A stretch of DNA of 64,000 nt, taken from NCBI GenBank assembly GCA_027422505.1, contig JAPQWV010000123.1, positions 1,502,501-1,566,500 on the forward strand. The letters run 5' to 3'. A program made the translations under genes and the position numbers. Positions 1-10,630 of this stretch are shown one piece after another. The first letter of the stretch is position 1, and every line of letters begins with the position of its first letter. A model generated the notes under the pieces. The model ran no database searches and was not told the origin of the DNA. It saw only the letters and a list, made by a program, of their open reading frames with translations. Origin of the DNA: Craterostigma plantagineum. Lineage: Eukaryota; Streptophyta; Magnoliopsida; Lamiales; Linderniaceae.

Positions 1-1400
1 TTTAATCTTCAAATAGAATTCATCATTTTCTTGTGCGTTCCTGATCTGCTCTATTAATGTAGGTTGGAGGGTCAGTGCTGCCAATTTCGCTTCAACTTCG
101 CCCAATTGTACAATTTCCACGTCGAGTTTTTGTAGCTCCGTGCTCACAGATTTTCGGCTTAATGCGTCGGCGACCACATTTGCTTTGCCTGGGTGGTAAT
201 GAATTACGTAGTCATAATCTTTAACAAGCTCCAGCCATCGTCGCTGCCTCATATTTAACTTCTTCTGGGTGAAGAAGTACTTCAGACTCTTGTGATCCGT
301 GAAAATTTCGCATCGTTCCCCGTATAAATAGTGCCTCCAGATCTTCAAAGCAAAGACTACTGCGGCGAGCTCCAAATCATGAGTCGGATAATTCTTTTCA
401 TATTCTTTTAACTGTCGGGAAGCATACGCAACCACGTTCCCATTTTGCATTAATACGCATCCCAGACCATTTTTCGAAGCATCGCTGTATACTGAAAATC
501 CTCCGGTCCCCGTGGGTATCATCAGAACTGGGGCCGACGTGAGTCGTCTTTTTAATTCCTGAAAACTCTGTTCGCATTCGTCGCTCCAGTGAAATGGGGC
601 ATTCATCTTCGTTAACTTTGTTAATGTTGAGGCGATCTTCGAGAAGTCTTTAATAAATTTTCTGTAATACCCCGCTAGGCCAAGAAAACTACGTACTTCG
701 GTGACATTGGTTGGTTGGGACCAATTATTTATAGCTTCGATCTTGCTTGGGTCCACGGAAATTCCTGCTCCCGAGATGACATGTCCCCAGAATGCGACTT
801 GATTCAGCCAGAACTCGCATTTCTTGAACTTCGCATATAATTCTTTTTCTCGTAGTATCTCAAGAACGATCTTCAAATGTTGTTCATGTTCATTCTTCGT
901 CCTAGAATAGATAAGGATGTCATCGATAAATACATGACAAATTTGTCCAGAAATGGCTTGAATATACGATTCATTAGATCCATGAACGCCGCTGGTGCAT
1001 TAGTCAGCCCAAAAGGCATGACTAAGAACTCGTAGTGCCCATATCTTGTACTGAAAGCGGTCTTTGGAATGTCTTCCTCTCGGATCTTCAACTGGTGATA
1101 TCCCGATCTTAAGTCTATCTTTGAGAACACCGTTGCACCTTGCAATTGATCAAATAGATCATCAATTCTCGGTAGAGGGTATTTATTCTTGATGGTAATC
1201 TTGTTCAGTTCTCGGTAATCAATACATAGTCTCATCGATCCATCTTTCTTTTTAACAAACAGGACCGGTGCTCCCCATGGTGAGAAGCTAGGCTGAATGA
1301 ATCCCTTTTGTAATAATTCATCTAGCTGCTCTTTCAGTTCCTTCAACTCGGTTGGAGCTAACCGGTAAGGAGCCTTCAAAATTGGTGCAGATCCTGGTAT
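1..1400 (-). pseudogene. Ty3/gypsy pol: reverse transcriptase and RNase H
   Basis: This is the polymerase part of the element, which copies its RNA into DNA. From 1379 down, the translation shows the RT fingers and palm, including the blocks [40 protein letters not shown] and [12 protein letters not shown]. Just before the catalytic F-x-D-D block a 1-nt deletion near 940 changes the frame; the next frame continues with the IDD motif, the RT thumb and RNase H. RNase H is recognised by the blocks [29 protein letters not shown] and [13 protein letters not shown]. It is joined upstream to gag-protease but separated by an in-frame TAA at 1401-1403, where a leucine codon is usual. The window starts before integrase. 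Both lesions are seen in the sequence; without an intact relative they cannot be ruled out as sequencing errors. Confidence 0.88.
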
Positions 1401-3081
1401 TTAATCGATCGTGAATTGGATCTCACGATCAGGAGGGAGTCCGGGTAAATCTTCTGGAAAGACATCGGGAAATTCTCGTACTACTGGAATTTCTTCTAAT
1501 TTCGGGGACAAGCGTTCCTCTGATGTTATTGCAAAAATGAGGTATGCTTCACATCCAGCCTTGATCAAACGTCGTGCCTTCAATGCCGAAATCTTCGGAA
1601 TACCTTTGCCTTTAGTTGTTCCAGTAAAGACGAACGGTTCACTTTTCTCTGAGCTGAACGTGACTGTCTTGTGGTTACAATCGATCACAGCTCCATATTT
1701 AGACAGCCAGTCCATTCCTAGGATTACTTCATAATCGTTCATCGGAATGATTATGAGATCTACAGGTAGTTCTCTATCACTAACTAATACTGGGCAATCT
1801 CGTAAGATTAGGCTAGTCCGGGTCGAAGCCCCATGTGGAATAGTTACGTTATACTCACAATCAGATTGCTGAGGTGTAATCCCGAGTCTCGCCAAGTATT
1901 TAGATGATGCAAATGAATGCGAGGCTCCTGAGTCTATTAATATGCATGTTGGGGTATGATGTATAGATAAGGTACCTGCTACTACTGACGGGTCGGTCTC
2001 TGCTTCCTCGGACGTCATGGTATATACACGAGCTGGTACAGTTGGTAGCCTCGCCTGGCCTGCAGCTTGACTTCCAGAAGTGTTCTCTGGGAATTGTTTC
2101 GCATAATGCCCTGGCCTTCCGCATCTGAAGCAGTTATTAGTCTGTGGAGGACAGTTACCAAAATGTCGTCTCCCACACCTTGGACAATTTGGTACCGGTG
2201 CGGGAAACCTTGGTGGCAGCTGATTTGGTTGTTGAGGTGGTCCAGGTCTATTCTGGAAATTAGGCTTTACGCCCTTTGGGAAAAACCGTTTCTTCTGGTT
2301 CCCTCCACTCCATTGCGTTCCTTGCACAAATTTTCTTTTCGCCTCTTGTGCGCGGATAATTCGGGTCTCGGCCTGTTCAGCGATTAATGCTCTTTCTGCG
2401 ACTTGAGCATATGTGACCCCCTGAAGTTCGGCCATATTCACGTCGTGATACAATTCTGGCTTCAGGCCTTCTAGAAAGCGTTCGATCTTCAGGACATCAG
2501 TGCTAACTATGTGAGTGGCAAACCTCGCAATTGTTCAAATTTTCTGATATACTCAGCCACAGTCATTGTCCCTTGTCGCAGGTTAATGAACTCATTCATT
2601 CTCTGGGCTCGAACTGGAGCAGTAAAGTACTTGCTCCTGAAGAGTTCTTTAAAATATCCCAGCTCATCGTGATAGGGTCCTCAATTGCCAGGATGGTATC
2701 CCACCAATGGCCCGCACTTCCTCGCAGTAGAAGCGCAGCACATAATACTTTCTCTTCCTCGGGAATGCGGCTGTATTGGAACATGCTCTCAAGGGTCCTT
2801 AGCCAATCCTCAGCAGACGTGGGGTCGATAGCGTCTTCGAATGTAGGCGGATTGAGTTTGCAAAACCGTTCCCCAACGATCTCGATCCTTTCTTCCTGGG
2901 AAGGTCCGCTGGTTTGTTGCCCCTCAGTGTTTCGATGTTGGATTAATTCTTGGATCTGGGCAGATTGCTGACGTACTAACTCCGTAAGTTGGAGAATAGC
3001 AGCGTCACGATTATCAGTCGGTGTTTCGGGTTCTCTACCCCGATCGGAGCTCCCACTACCTTCACTTCTTGTTCTACCCAT
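1401..3081 (-). pseudogene. Ty3/gypsy gag and aspartic protease
   Basis: Gag begins at the ATG at 3081 (MGRTRSEGSGSS) and carries a retrotransposon gag domain (LNPPTFEDAIDPTSAEDWL, and a GSAGHWWDT block). It ends in a zinc knuckle at about 2090-2130, CFRCGRPGHYAKQFP, where the last Cys is replaced by Phe; the consensus is C-x2-C-x4-H-x4-C. A second Cys-rich stretch (CPRCGRRHFGNCP) precedes it. The protease follows with the active-site triplet in LIDSGASHSF at about 1930-1950 and the flap region IIPMNDYEVILGMDWL. Two single-base deletions break the frame, near 2655 and near 2540, and a TAA at 1401-1403 cuts it off from RT. The altered zinc knuckle is another sign of decay. Identification of the family is secure. 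Confidence 0.88.
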
Positions 3082-3225
3082 CGTAAATATTCCTACCCTG
3101 ATGTCCCTAAGGCCAATAAATTACGCAACACAAACAAAATTCACAGTAATAAAAACATACTAGCAAGGCTGCTTCCATGCTTTTGAGTGTGTGTACATAG
3201 ACAGTCTACAGAACCTGCAACCGAA

Positions 3226-3237
3226 GCTCTGATACCA
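3226..3237 (-). other. Primer binding site, initiator tRNA-Met
   Basis: On the minus strand this reads TGGTATCAGAGC, the 12-nt complement of the 3' end of plant initiator tRNA-Met. It lies 2 nt inside the LTR end at 3240, where minus-strand DNA synthesis of such elements starts. It fixes the LTR boundary and the element's orientation. Confidence 0.9.
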
Positions 3238-3239
3238 CC

Positions 3240-6117
3240 TGTGGCGCCCCGCCATCTACTAACCTTTCTAACGTTATCTTACGTGACTAAATATTAAACA
3301 ATACGCGAAAATGCGTATTAAATTTTTCCTTTTATATAAAGGAATTCATTATGTACATGCTCAAAATATTGCTCCAACCCCATATACAAGGGAAGTGTAT
3401 AAGTGCGAAGCAAAAGAAACCCTAACGCTCGGCCACACAGGTCGCATCCATGTACACACCACCCCCAAAAGTCGCTGGAAGCTTCAAAAGGTAAGCCTTG
3501 CCATCAAAAGCGATCACGTACCGTGGTCGCGTGCACCTACAACACATAAAGTAAGGGGTGAGCTATAAAGCCCAGTAAGTAGGAATATGCAATGTCGTGA
3601 ACGTGAAAACCCTCGCAAAGGCATCCGCGCCAATGCATCTCACACCTCATAAAACAAACTCGATCTCATATCTCTCAGGGCCCTCGGCTAACTTGCTATG
3701 CACCATAAAGAGCTATAATCCAACACGGATAAATGTGGCAGCGACCTACGCTGGGTAGCCTACGCTAGGTTTCCCTAGGTCGCACCCTCCCAGGTCGTCC
3801 CCTCTGCCGTGCGGTAGCCCACGCTGGTAGCCTACGCTTGTTAGCCTACGCTAGGGTTTCCCCTAGGTCGCTCCTTTCCAGGTCGCACCCTCCAGGTCGC
3901 ATCCCTCCGCTATCAGGGCATCAGCCCAATCAAAATAAACAGGGCAGAAGCCCAATAAAATATATAATATAATCGACGACGCACCACGCCGTCCTGGTGC
4001 CATAGAAGTAGCCCTGACTCAATTGCGAGTCGACATCAAATGCCTATATCGGCAAATATTATTTGCCCTCAGGCGATAAATACCGTGCATGCTCATCTCA
4101 CATAAACCCCAAGTGTCTCGTGCATGCACATGGATATGCAACGTGAATTAATATCGTAAGCACTTACCATGCAGAAGCATGTCAAATAATTCACGTAATA
4201 AACACCCAAGCACATAGTCACGTAAGCACATACAAATAAATTATGTGTTGTAGTTGAAATTCCCACTTACCTGGTATCCTTAGCTATTTAATTTATCGTA
4301 CGGTAAGTCGCTAACCTTCGAACCCTAAGTATACAAACATATAAAATTAGGGTTTGTTAGTCTAATTTTAATTTCACGAAATTAGCTTCGGGTGAATCTC
4401 GAGATATATTATAAGTAGATCTCGAGCTTGGTGTTTGAAAGATCTCGACATTTGTTTTGGTATAAAACTCGATATTAGATCATAAATACTTGGAGATAGA
4501 TATCGATATTATAAGCAAATATGTCGAGATGTATTATATCTAAGATTTCGATATTTAAACTACACAAGATCTCGATATAGAAGTAATTCTCGAGTTTTGT
4601 GTCATTATCTATCAAGATGTCGATATTAAGAAGATAAATGTCGAAGAGCATAAAGGTATCGATACTTCACACAAATATATGGACCATAGAATTTCGAGCT
4701 ATTACACACATCTCAAAGCTTGTACTGATATGGTTTTTATGTAAGGGTTTCGACTTCTTTATCAAGTGGAATTTCGAGCTCTTACAATAAATGTCGAGCT
4801 ATATATATATATATTAAGATATCGAGACATTATTAAGCAAAATGTCGACATTACAGTCTTAAACATCTCGATATCAATCTCGAAATGTATGTCAAGTTAT
4901 AATCATTATCGAGATGCAAAGGAAATGTCGATATATTATTTCGATGAGTTGATATAAATCTCGAATTGTATTGGAAGTTAAATTTCGATATCAATCATCA
5001 ATCATCAAAATAGATCTCGACATCCTTATTGTCACTTTATTCATTCGATCGAAAGCTTTGTATACCCATATACTTCACAACTTAACTTGTACGATCATTC
5101 TGCCCAGAAACTCATAAGTCTTATACCTTCTTTTATCTTTAAATTATAATGCAATTCCAGAGATTATTCTATTCTAAAATCATAGCCCCAAACATATCAT
5201 ACTTTACATGACATACGTTCAACTTGAAATAATCATTTCAAATGGAAACCTATATCCAAATCTATGGTATTTGTCTCTTCATTATACTTAACTCCTAAGT
5301 TTCCTTAATCCATTTCCTTAAATTATTATCGCATTCGTACCGAATTTATACTACGAATGTTAGTATTAATAACATTCCAAAGTTTTAGGGTTTTCAATTA
5401 TGTTTTTAGCTCCTAAAATCGTTTAGGTTTAACCAATAGAAATTCGTTTGTAAAGAAAGTCCTTACCTCCTTTGAATTCGGACTAGCTATGGTTGTTTTT
5501 CACCCTTGTTTGTCCTTGCTTTTGATTTAGAGTTTATCAGTGTTAACTTTTATTTTTCTTTCGTTTCTACTTGATATATCTTTAGCTTATGAAAGTTATT
5601 CCCTTTGATAACTTTCGATTTCTTTGATAAACATTAGACTTGGAGATTTGGGACTGATTTGACATATACATGACTAAGCATATGTTTTATCTTCAAAACT
5701 AAGAAATCCTTACGTGTCATTTAACTATTCAACTTTGCCTAAGTTATAATTGGTCTAATCCTAATGGTGTGTGTGTATGTGTCGGCCGAACTTCTACACC
5801 ATATGTATTAATCGGCCAATTTTAAGCTATTACCTATTATCCTTCGATTTCAATTTCTACTAATTCGTATTTTCCAAAACTTGTATTAACACTAAATTAA
5901 ATATTCTAAGTTAGCATGTTACATACTAAAAACCCTAACATCAATAACTAACCTAATTTCAATTAATTCCTCTACTTGGTTAGTAACCTTAATAGCACCC
6001 AATTTGAAATCACGTTGACACATAAAATCGTAAAACACATCTCATGCAGTCACGTAAGTCATATAATATGTATGCATAATTATTGGCCAAACTTACGTGC
6101 GGGACCCGGGCATTACA
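3240..6117 (-). repeat. 5' LTR of the first gypsy element (2.88 kb)
   Basis: The LTR starts with TGTAATGCCCGGGTCCC on the minus strand at 6117 and ends with GGCGCCACA at 3240, two bases before the primer site. The same start and the stretch near TTATGTGTTGTAGGTGC (3540-3560 here, 63970-63985 in the plus-strand relative) recur in the LTR at 61520-64000, which confirms the limits and the family. Inside are a stretch rich in short TCGA-centred motifs (4380-5040) and short repeats of GGTAGCCTACGCT and AGGTCGCACCCTCC (3740-3905). No protein is seen in it. Confidence 0.85.
4380..5040. repeat. Cluster of short TCGA-centred motifs inside the LTR
   Basis: About 650 bp contain several dozen irregularly spaced variants of ATCTCGA, TCGATAT, ATGTCGA and TTTCGA on both strands, in AT-rich spacer. 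The spacing is not constant, so it is not a simple tandem repeat. In the related LTR at 61520-64000 the corresponding interval (62370-63000) holds a different motif, AATCGGGCGATT, at similar density. Confidence 0.7.
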
Positions 6118-6559
6118 GTCTCGGGCATTACCTTCGCTCCTTCAGAGGGCCCCGTCCCCTAATTCACTTTATTTTTCTTTGAAGTGCTTTGTAATGAACC
6201 TTTACTTTTCTGCTTTTTATTTTCGGAGACGATTATTAGGATTTTACTGTTTCAGGGGGCTTAACTCCCCTGTATCTGTATGTTTCCGTCGGGGTTGCCT
6301 TTTTCCCCTGCAGCATAGAACCCTTTTTATAATAATCGTTGCTCGTTCGTCGCGTTCGCTATCACTTAGTATTTCTCGTATTTCTGTAGGGACATCATAG
6401 ATCGGACCTAGTTGCATTGCTAATTCGATTAACTTTGTAATTCGTAGCCAAGTACGAATTACCCACGCCCTCGGTTGCAAGGACCATCGTCCTTGTCCTT
6501 AGGTATCGCTTTGCACTAGGCTCTTTTTGTCTTTAGCGAGTTCAATATCTGGGTAGACA

Positions 6560-6900
6560 CTCTGTGATGCCCGTCATCTTTGATGTCCTGTACGTCGCAG
6601 CCCGTCAGCGGCGGTATCTTTTACACCCTTTTGGGCAACGTTACCTTGCATATTCATTATCTTTGATGTCGGCTATGCCGCATGACCATCGGCTGTTGGT
6701 ATCTTTACACGTCTCAGACTATCAGTCTTTGATGTCGGGTACACCTTAGGTCCGTCGACCTTCGACATCCTAGCGCATCACAGATATATTATCTTTGACG
6801 TCATGTACCCCGCAGATCCTTAGATCCTTGGCATCATATCACATCATAGATGTATTATCTTTGACGTCATGTACACCGCAGGTCCATCGATCTTTGGCAT
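6560..6900. repeat. Diverged ~70-bp tandem repeats
   Basis: Five degenerate units share TTATCTTTGACGTCATGTAC followed by a CCGCAGGTCC-like block, a GATCTTTGGCATCA-like block and ATCACATCATAGATG. The last two units (from about 6790 and 6855) are the best conserved. They lie between an integrase end and the expected 3' LTR, where tandem repeats are common in Tat-type gypsy elements. Confidence 0.6.
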
Positions 6901-7062
6901 CAATTATGTATTTTTAGGTGCACTGTTTATGTATAATAAAATTGCTTATATTCCCTCAGGGAGGTATGCCTTATTAAAATCTTATCCGGGCAAAACCTCC
7001 CTTGAGGTAAAATCCCGGATTAAGGGAAAAGAGTATGCCCCCTCCAGTTTTACATAGAAATA

Positions 7063-7676
7063 CTACACATAGAACTTCTTTAAGTTGGAAATGTTCCAGG
7101 GTCGAGGCAAGGCCCTTCCTTTTGCATCCTCCAACTCATACGCTCCTCCTCCCAACTCTTTTACCACTCGATAGGGCCCTTCCCAGTGTGGTGCTTCCAT
7201 TTTTTTCAAGGGTCGTAGCACATCATCCCTCCTGAGCACCAGGTCCCCTTGGGGATCCCCTGGGCTGGACCTTTCGGTCGTACATCGCTTTCACCCGACT
7301 CTTGTATCCTTCCATCATGACTTGTGCTTCTTCACGTACTTCATCGATTAGGTCTAGGTCCTCCCTTCTTAGTTGCGAGTTCTGTCGTTCCTCATAGGCC
7401 AACATTCGGTGGGTTTTGATGCCAATCTCTACAAGGATTACGGCAGCAGATCCATACACTAGTTCAATGGGGTTTCTCCAATGGCCTCGCGAGGGCTGGT
7501 CCTGTAGGCCCAAAGGACAACATCCAGCACCTCTACCCACTTGTTTCCGTCTTGCTCCAGCCGGGCCTGGATTTCTTAAAGGATGGTCCGATTTGTGGCC
7601 TCAGCCTGCCCATTCGCTTGTGATGTCCCTTCGCTACGAACCTCTGGGTGATCTTCGGGAATTTATACAGCGGTAG
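7063..7676 (-). pseudogene. Ty3/gypsy integrase C-terminal half, degenerate
   Basis: The minus strand encodes the end of an integrase: the SQANGQAEATNRTIL block holding the third catalytic residue (Glu), VLDVVLWAYRTSPREA, ELVYGSAAVILVEIG, a long helix ending KAMYDRKVQPRG, and the typical C-terminal fold with EGPYRVVKELGGGAYELED and WNISNLKKFYV before a TAG. A stop (TAA, near 7578) and frame changes near 7550 and 7255 break it. The N-terminal zinc domain and the first two catalytic Asp residues are absent. The family assignment is sure, the lineage (Tat type) likely. Confidence 0.82.
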
Positions 7677-7699
7677 ATTAATTTTGACAAAGTTTTGAG

Positions 7700-8347
7700 G
7701 CGTCCGTGGAGTTCTCTTTTGCAAAAGACATAAAGGGGATGTAAAATAGAAAGACACGGGGATGTATGTGGTTCGAATCCTTATGGATTCTACGTCCACG
7801 GGGCTCTGCAGAACTTCCTTTCACTATGTTCGAACGATTTACACACTCAGATATCCTCACTCTCCCTTGACAATACTAGAATCTTAAAAGAGACCGTTCT
7901 TCTGTTAAAAGAGAGAAAATATGTGGTCTTTTTCATATATGGAATGATGATGGGGAAGAAATGACTAAGTTGTCTTTATATAGGAGTTCCCTGTCGCCTC
8001 TTCTGTGCTATATCCCAGGATTTAGGGGACTGACAGCTGCGGTACGATGAACAGTAGAAAGTGCTGATTGAATGACAGCCTATGTCAGTCACAGGTTTTG
8101 GGGTAGTGGCCCTGCCATACCACAAGTTGACACGCGTCCTAGCAGTCTCTTATTTCTTTCTTGTCTTTTCCCGCATAGTTCTTAGAAGAAACTTCTTTTT
8201 GCCCAGCGGTTATCTCATCTCCCGTGGTCCCTGCAAGTTTTCTTTTTTCCTTTCTTATTATTTTTTATTGAAAATTGGTCCCGCACCTTGTGGGCTTTAC
8301 TGGACCTTTTATTTTATTTTCGGCCCATCTACTTTTGGCCCGTATCA
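7700..8347 (-). repeat. Probable LTR of the deleted gypsy element
   Basis: The minus strand reads from a TG start (TGATACGGGCC at 8347) through a U3-like stretch to a TATA box, CCTATATAAAG at 7984-7974, followed by an R/U5-like segment ending near 7700. It lies just upstream of the integrase remnant in the same direction. The second LTR is not in the window, so the limits are inferred. Confidence 0.45.
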
Positions 8348-8562
8348 GTGGCGATTACGGTTCTGAGCACAGCTACTATATATAAGTAGTGCTGAGTCCA
8401 ACGCCAACCCAACCCACGTGTGTGCACCTCGTTGTTATTTAAATTTATCTCGTTATTAATATATATAAATTATATTATCACATCAGAATGGTATGCTATG
8501 CTATGCAAATCCAGTTGGCTGTTAGGTGGAAGTAAATTACGATGGAAACGTCTCTTTCTTCT

Positions 8563-8887
8563 AAGTGCAAATTACGAATTAGGCCCCAATACATATTTTT
8601 AATTAGAGATAAGGACTCATGTAAGTTTCATTTACAGATAAGGACCCAATTTAAGTTTCATCTAGAGAAAAGGACACATGAAGTGTTACCACAAACCCAT
8701 AAAGTGGTACCACAGACGCATGAAGTGTTACCACAGACCCATGAAGTTTTATCACAGACCCATGAAGTGTTATTGGGGAACCATGTAGTGTTTCTGAAAA
8801 AACTGGGTCCTTAAAACTACGAATTTTCTGACAGGGATCTGAACTCCAATTAAAACTTAAATGGGGGCCTGAAAAGTAAATGCGCCC
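8563..8887. mobile_element. Small non-autonomous inverted-repeat element (MITE-like)
   Basis: The ends are imperfect inverted copies: left GCAAATTACGAATTAGGCCC, right (reverse complement) GCATTTACTTTTCAGGCCCC. Subterminal copies of AAGGACCCA and TTTAAGTTTCAT lie on both sides. The termini resemble those of the large element at 31633-48829 (ATTCAGGCCC, with TTAAGTTTCAT nearby), so both probably belong to one TIR family. No clean target duplication is visible, so the exact limits are uncertain by several bases. Confidence 0.5.
8677..8802. repeat. 21-bp minisatellite, six units
   Basis: Units begin at 8677, 8698, 8719, 8740, 8761 and 8782, exactly 21 bp apart, with the core CATGAAGTGTTACCACAGAC. 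Because 21 is divisible by 3 the array is open in a plus-strand frame (THEVLPQ repeated), but it lies inside a non-coding TIR element and nothing suggests translation. Confidence 0.9.
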
Positions 8888-8935
8888 TTTTTCTAACATA
8901 ATAACTCACCGTCGCCTAGACTTTTCATCGACTAT

Positions 8936-9401
8936 TGTGACGCCCGGGGCCGACGAGGGCGGGGAGTGATCGCCGGTGCCAGAGAGGTGCACGGACAAGG
9001 AGCGGCTCTTGGCAGGCTTCTAGGCGAAGGGGTACATGAACGAACCGATCCGACACCCGAATGAGAGGGGATCCTAAGACTGACAATGTGTAGGCATGTC
9101 AGGCTAAGAATCGTATAAGAGAATTGATAATACTACTAATATCATCAAGGTCCACCTACCTTTTCGGGAGTCCATCCGAAAAAGCTCCAAAGTTAAGCGT
9201 GCTTAACTTGAAGTAATCTCGGGATGGGTGACCCCCTGGGAAGTTTGCCCAGGGTGCGTGTGAGCGAAGACGAAGCACACTGAAAGATTAAATGGTGATA
9301 CAGTGGGGCCAAACTATCAGTCGGAGTGTGGTAGGCCCAACCCCACATGTCCTGGTAGGGACCGATGCTACAGTGACACCCGGTATGGGACGGGATGTAC
9401 A
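8936..9401 (+). mobile_element. Solo LTR of a Cassandra-type element carrying 5S rRNA sequence
   Basis: The sequence starts TGTGACGCCCGGGGCC, ends GGGATGTACA, and is bounded by the same 5 bp, ACTAT, at 8931-8935 and 9402-9406. That is the structure of an LTR left after LTR-LTR recombination. It contains a 60-bp stretch of 5S rRNA (9184-9244). LTRs with embedded 5S sequence are the hallmark of Cassandra TRIM retrotransposons, which are non-autonomous. No second LTR or primer site follows within the next kilobase. Confidence 0.85.
9184..9244 (+). pseudogene. 5S rRNA-derived segment with RNA polymerase III internal promoter
   Basis: CTCCAAAGTTAAGCGTGCTT matches the box A region of plant 5S rRNA almost perfectly, and GGATGGGTGACCCCCTGGGA matches box C apart from one base. 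The middle (AACTTGAAGTAATCTC) is diverged and both ends of the 5S gene are missing, so this is not a functional 5S gene. Preservation of just the promoter boxes fits its known place in Cassandra LTRs. Confidence 0.85.
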
Positions 9402-9406
9402 ACTAT

Positions 9407-10630
9407 ATATCTTTAGAAAAGCGACAACTGAGATTTGATGCTTATTACCTACAGGCATGCTACAGTAAAACCTCGATTCTCGTATCTTTTGTCACATGAC
9501 ATACGTTGAATTTAGTCAACATAGTCAGTGATCATGTTACCATAATTCAATCTTTGTTGTCTTCGTCACGTGACAATGTCCCCAACAGGCAGTAGCGAGT
9601 AACTTAGTTGCTTTGGGAGGAGCTTCTCTTGAATTGTCGATTTCGCTTTGAAATAAAGGTATTAGTAGTTACGAGATCCGGTATTCCACTTGGTGTTCCA
9701 CTAGTTATTTCAATTTAGGAAAAATGGTTACATCTGCCCTACCAAGTGTATAAACACCCATAAATATTATTATATATATTACTATACAAAGCGTTTAAAC
9801 TCAAAAAGAAACATACAATTTTGATGAATTTTTGAGAGAAAACATATAATATTGATTTGAAATACCTAGCGGAATACCTGATGGAAATGGACTGTTGAAG
9901 CCCGTCAAACCCCGTATTGCGCTGTGCGGGGCCAGGTATGCCGGCTAATTGGTGGGCCTGGAAAATAAAGACCCGCCCCACCGGGCAGCTGACCTTGCAC
10001 TCCCAAGGATATCGTTGATTTAAAAAAAAACATATTTTTAAATATTAACTTTTTGATATATTATTTTAAAATTAATAGATTTAATGATAATTGACAATGA
10101 TATCGTTGAGTTTTTCTAAAAAAAGTTTTATTAAAATATTGATTTTGTTATGTATGTTTTTAAATTTATACCATTTAATAGTCATAACGGAATTAATTGC
10201 GAAAGGTCCGTTTAATATTTACAAATATCGATATGCATTCAAAAATTTAACCATTACCCATCAAGGCATAGAATTCCATTCCAATTGGGTAAGTCGGATA
10301 TTGGCTTCGGCTACTCAATTTGAATTTAATAAGGGATAACAAAAAATACAATACACCACGGGCACATAAACAATAAATAAAAATGATAGTATAAGCGAAA
10401 CCAAAGGAAAAAGAAGAATAGATGATGAAGCCAATCGGGGAACTATGCTTCTTAATGGCCAATACTCAGTCGTTCTCTGTCTCAGATTCACAAAGAATAA
10501 TACTCATACCATACATACTCCTCAACTCTGTGACAATTAGAAATGAATGTCAATCAATGCATTGTCTACTCATACCATCTTCAAATGCTCTCTTACCCTC
10601 CACACTATATAGGGGACCAAAGGACTTGTG
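9407..10630. other. AT-rich spacer without recognisable genes
   Basis: Between the solo LTR and the host gene I see only AT-rich sequence with short open stretches that match nothing I recognise. A GC-richer patch at 9895-9990 stands out but has no clear identity. The 3' untranslated region of the host gene should lie in the part next to 10630. Confidence 0.5.

Larger units (their letters stand above)
1..6117 (-). mobile_element. Ty3/gypsy LTR retrotransposon, 5' part, cut by window edge
   Basis: Reading on the minus strand from 6117 down, the order is 5' LTR (6117-3240), tRNA-Met primer site, gag, protease, reverse transcriptase and RNase H; the element then leaves the window before integrase. 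The protein order (RT before integrase) and RT sequence are those of Ty3/gypsy. The 2.9-kb LTR and the tRNA-Met primer fit the Tekay/Del chromovirus type, but the chromodomain lies outside the window, so the lineage is inferred. The coding part has at least three frame changes and one in-frame stop, so this copy is not autonomous. It probably sits inside the older gypsy remnant that continues at 6118. The left target duplication is out of view. A related element lies in the opposite orientation at 58906-64000. Confidence 0.9.
6118..8347 (-). mobile_element. Internally deleted gypsy element (LTR joined to integrase end)
   Basis: Reading on the minus strand, an LTR-like sequence (about 8347 to 7700, starting TGATACGGGCC) is followed almost at once by the C-terminal half of an integrase (7676-7063) and then by a non-coding tail with diverged ~70-bp repeats (6900-6560). 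Gag, protease, RT and most of integrase are missing, so a large internal deletion joined the LTR to the end of pol. The integrase resembles the one at 40442 (Tat type) more than the one at 60418. The 3' end is not seen: the first gypsy element starts at 6117 and probably interrupts it. The outer LTR limit is a guess from the TG start. Confidence 0.6.

Noticed and set aside
1411..1734. Plus-strand open frames opposite gypsy gag-protease
   Set aside because: Shadows of the minus-strand protease and gag; no domain match.
8542..8814. Open frame with repeated THEVLPQ units
   Set aside because: Created by the 21-bp minisatellite in a non-coding TIR element.
9184..9244. Functional 5S rRNA gene
   Set aside because: Only about half of the 5S sequence is present and the middle is diverged; it is part of an LTR with its own target duplication.
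9895..9990. hAT-like terminal sequence in the GC-rich patch
   Set aside because: Some resemblance to GGGCGGG-type hAT ends, but neither paired inverted ends nor an 8-bp duplication could be found.
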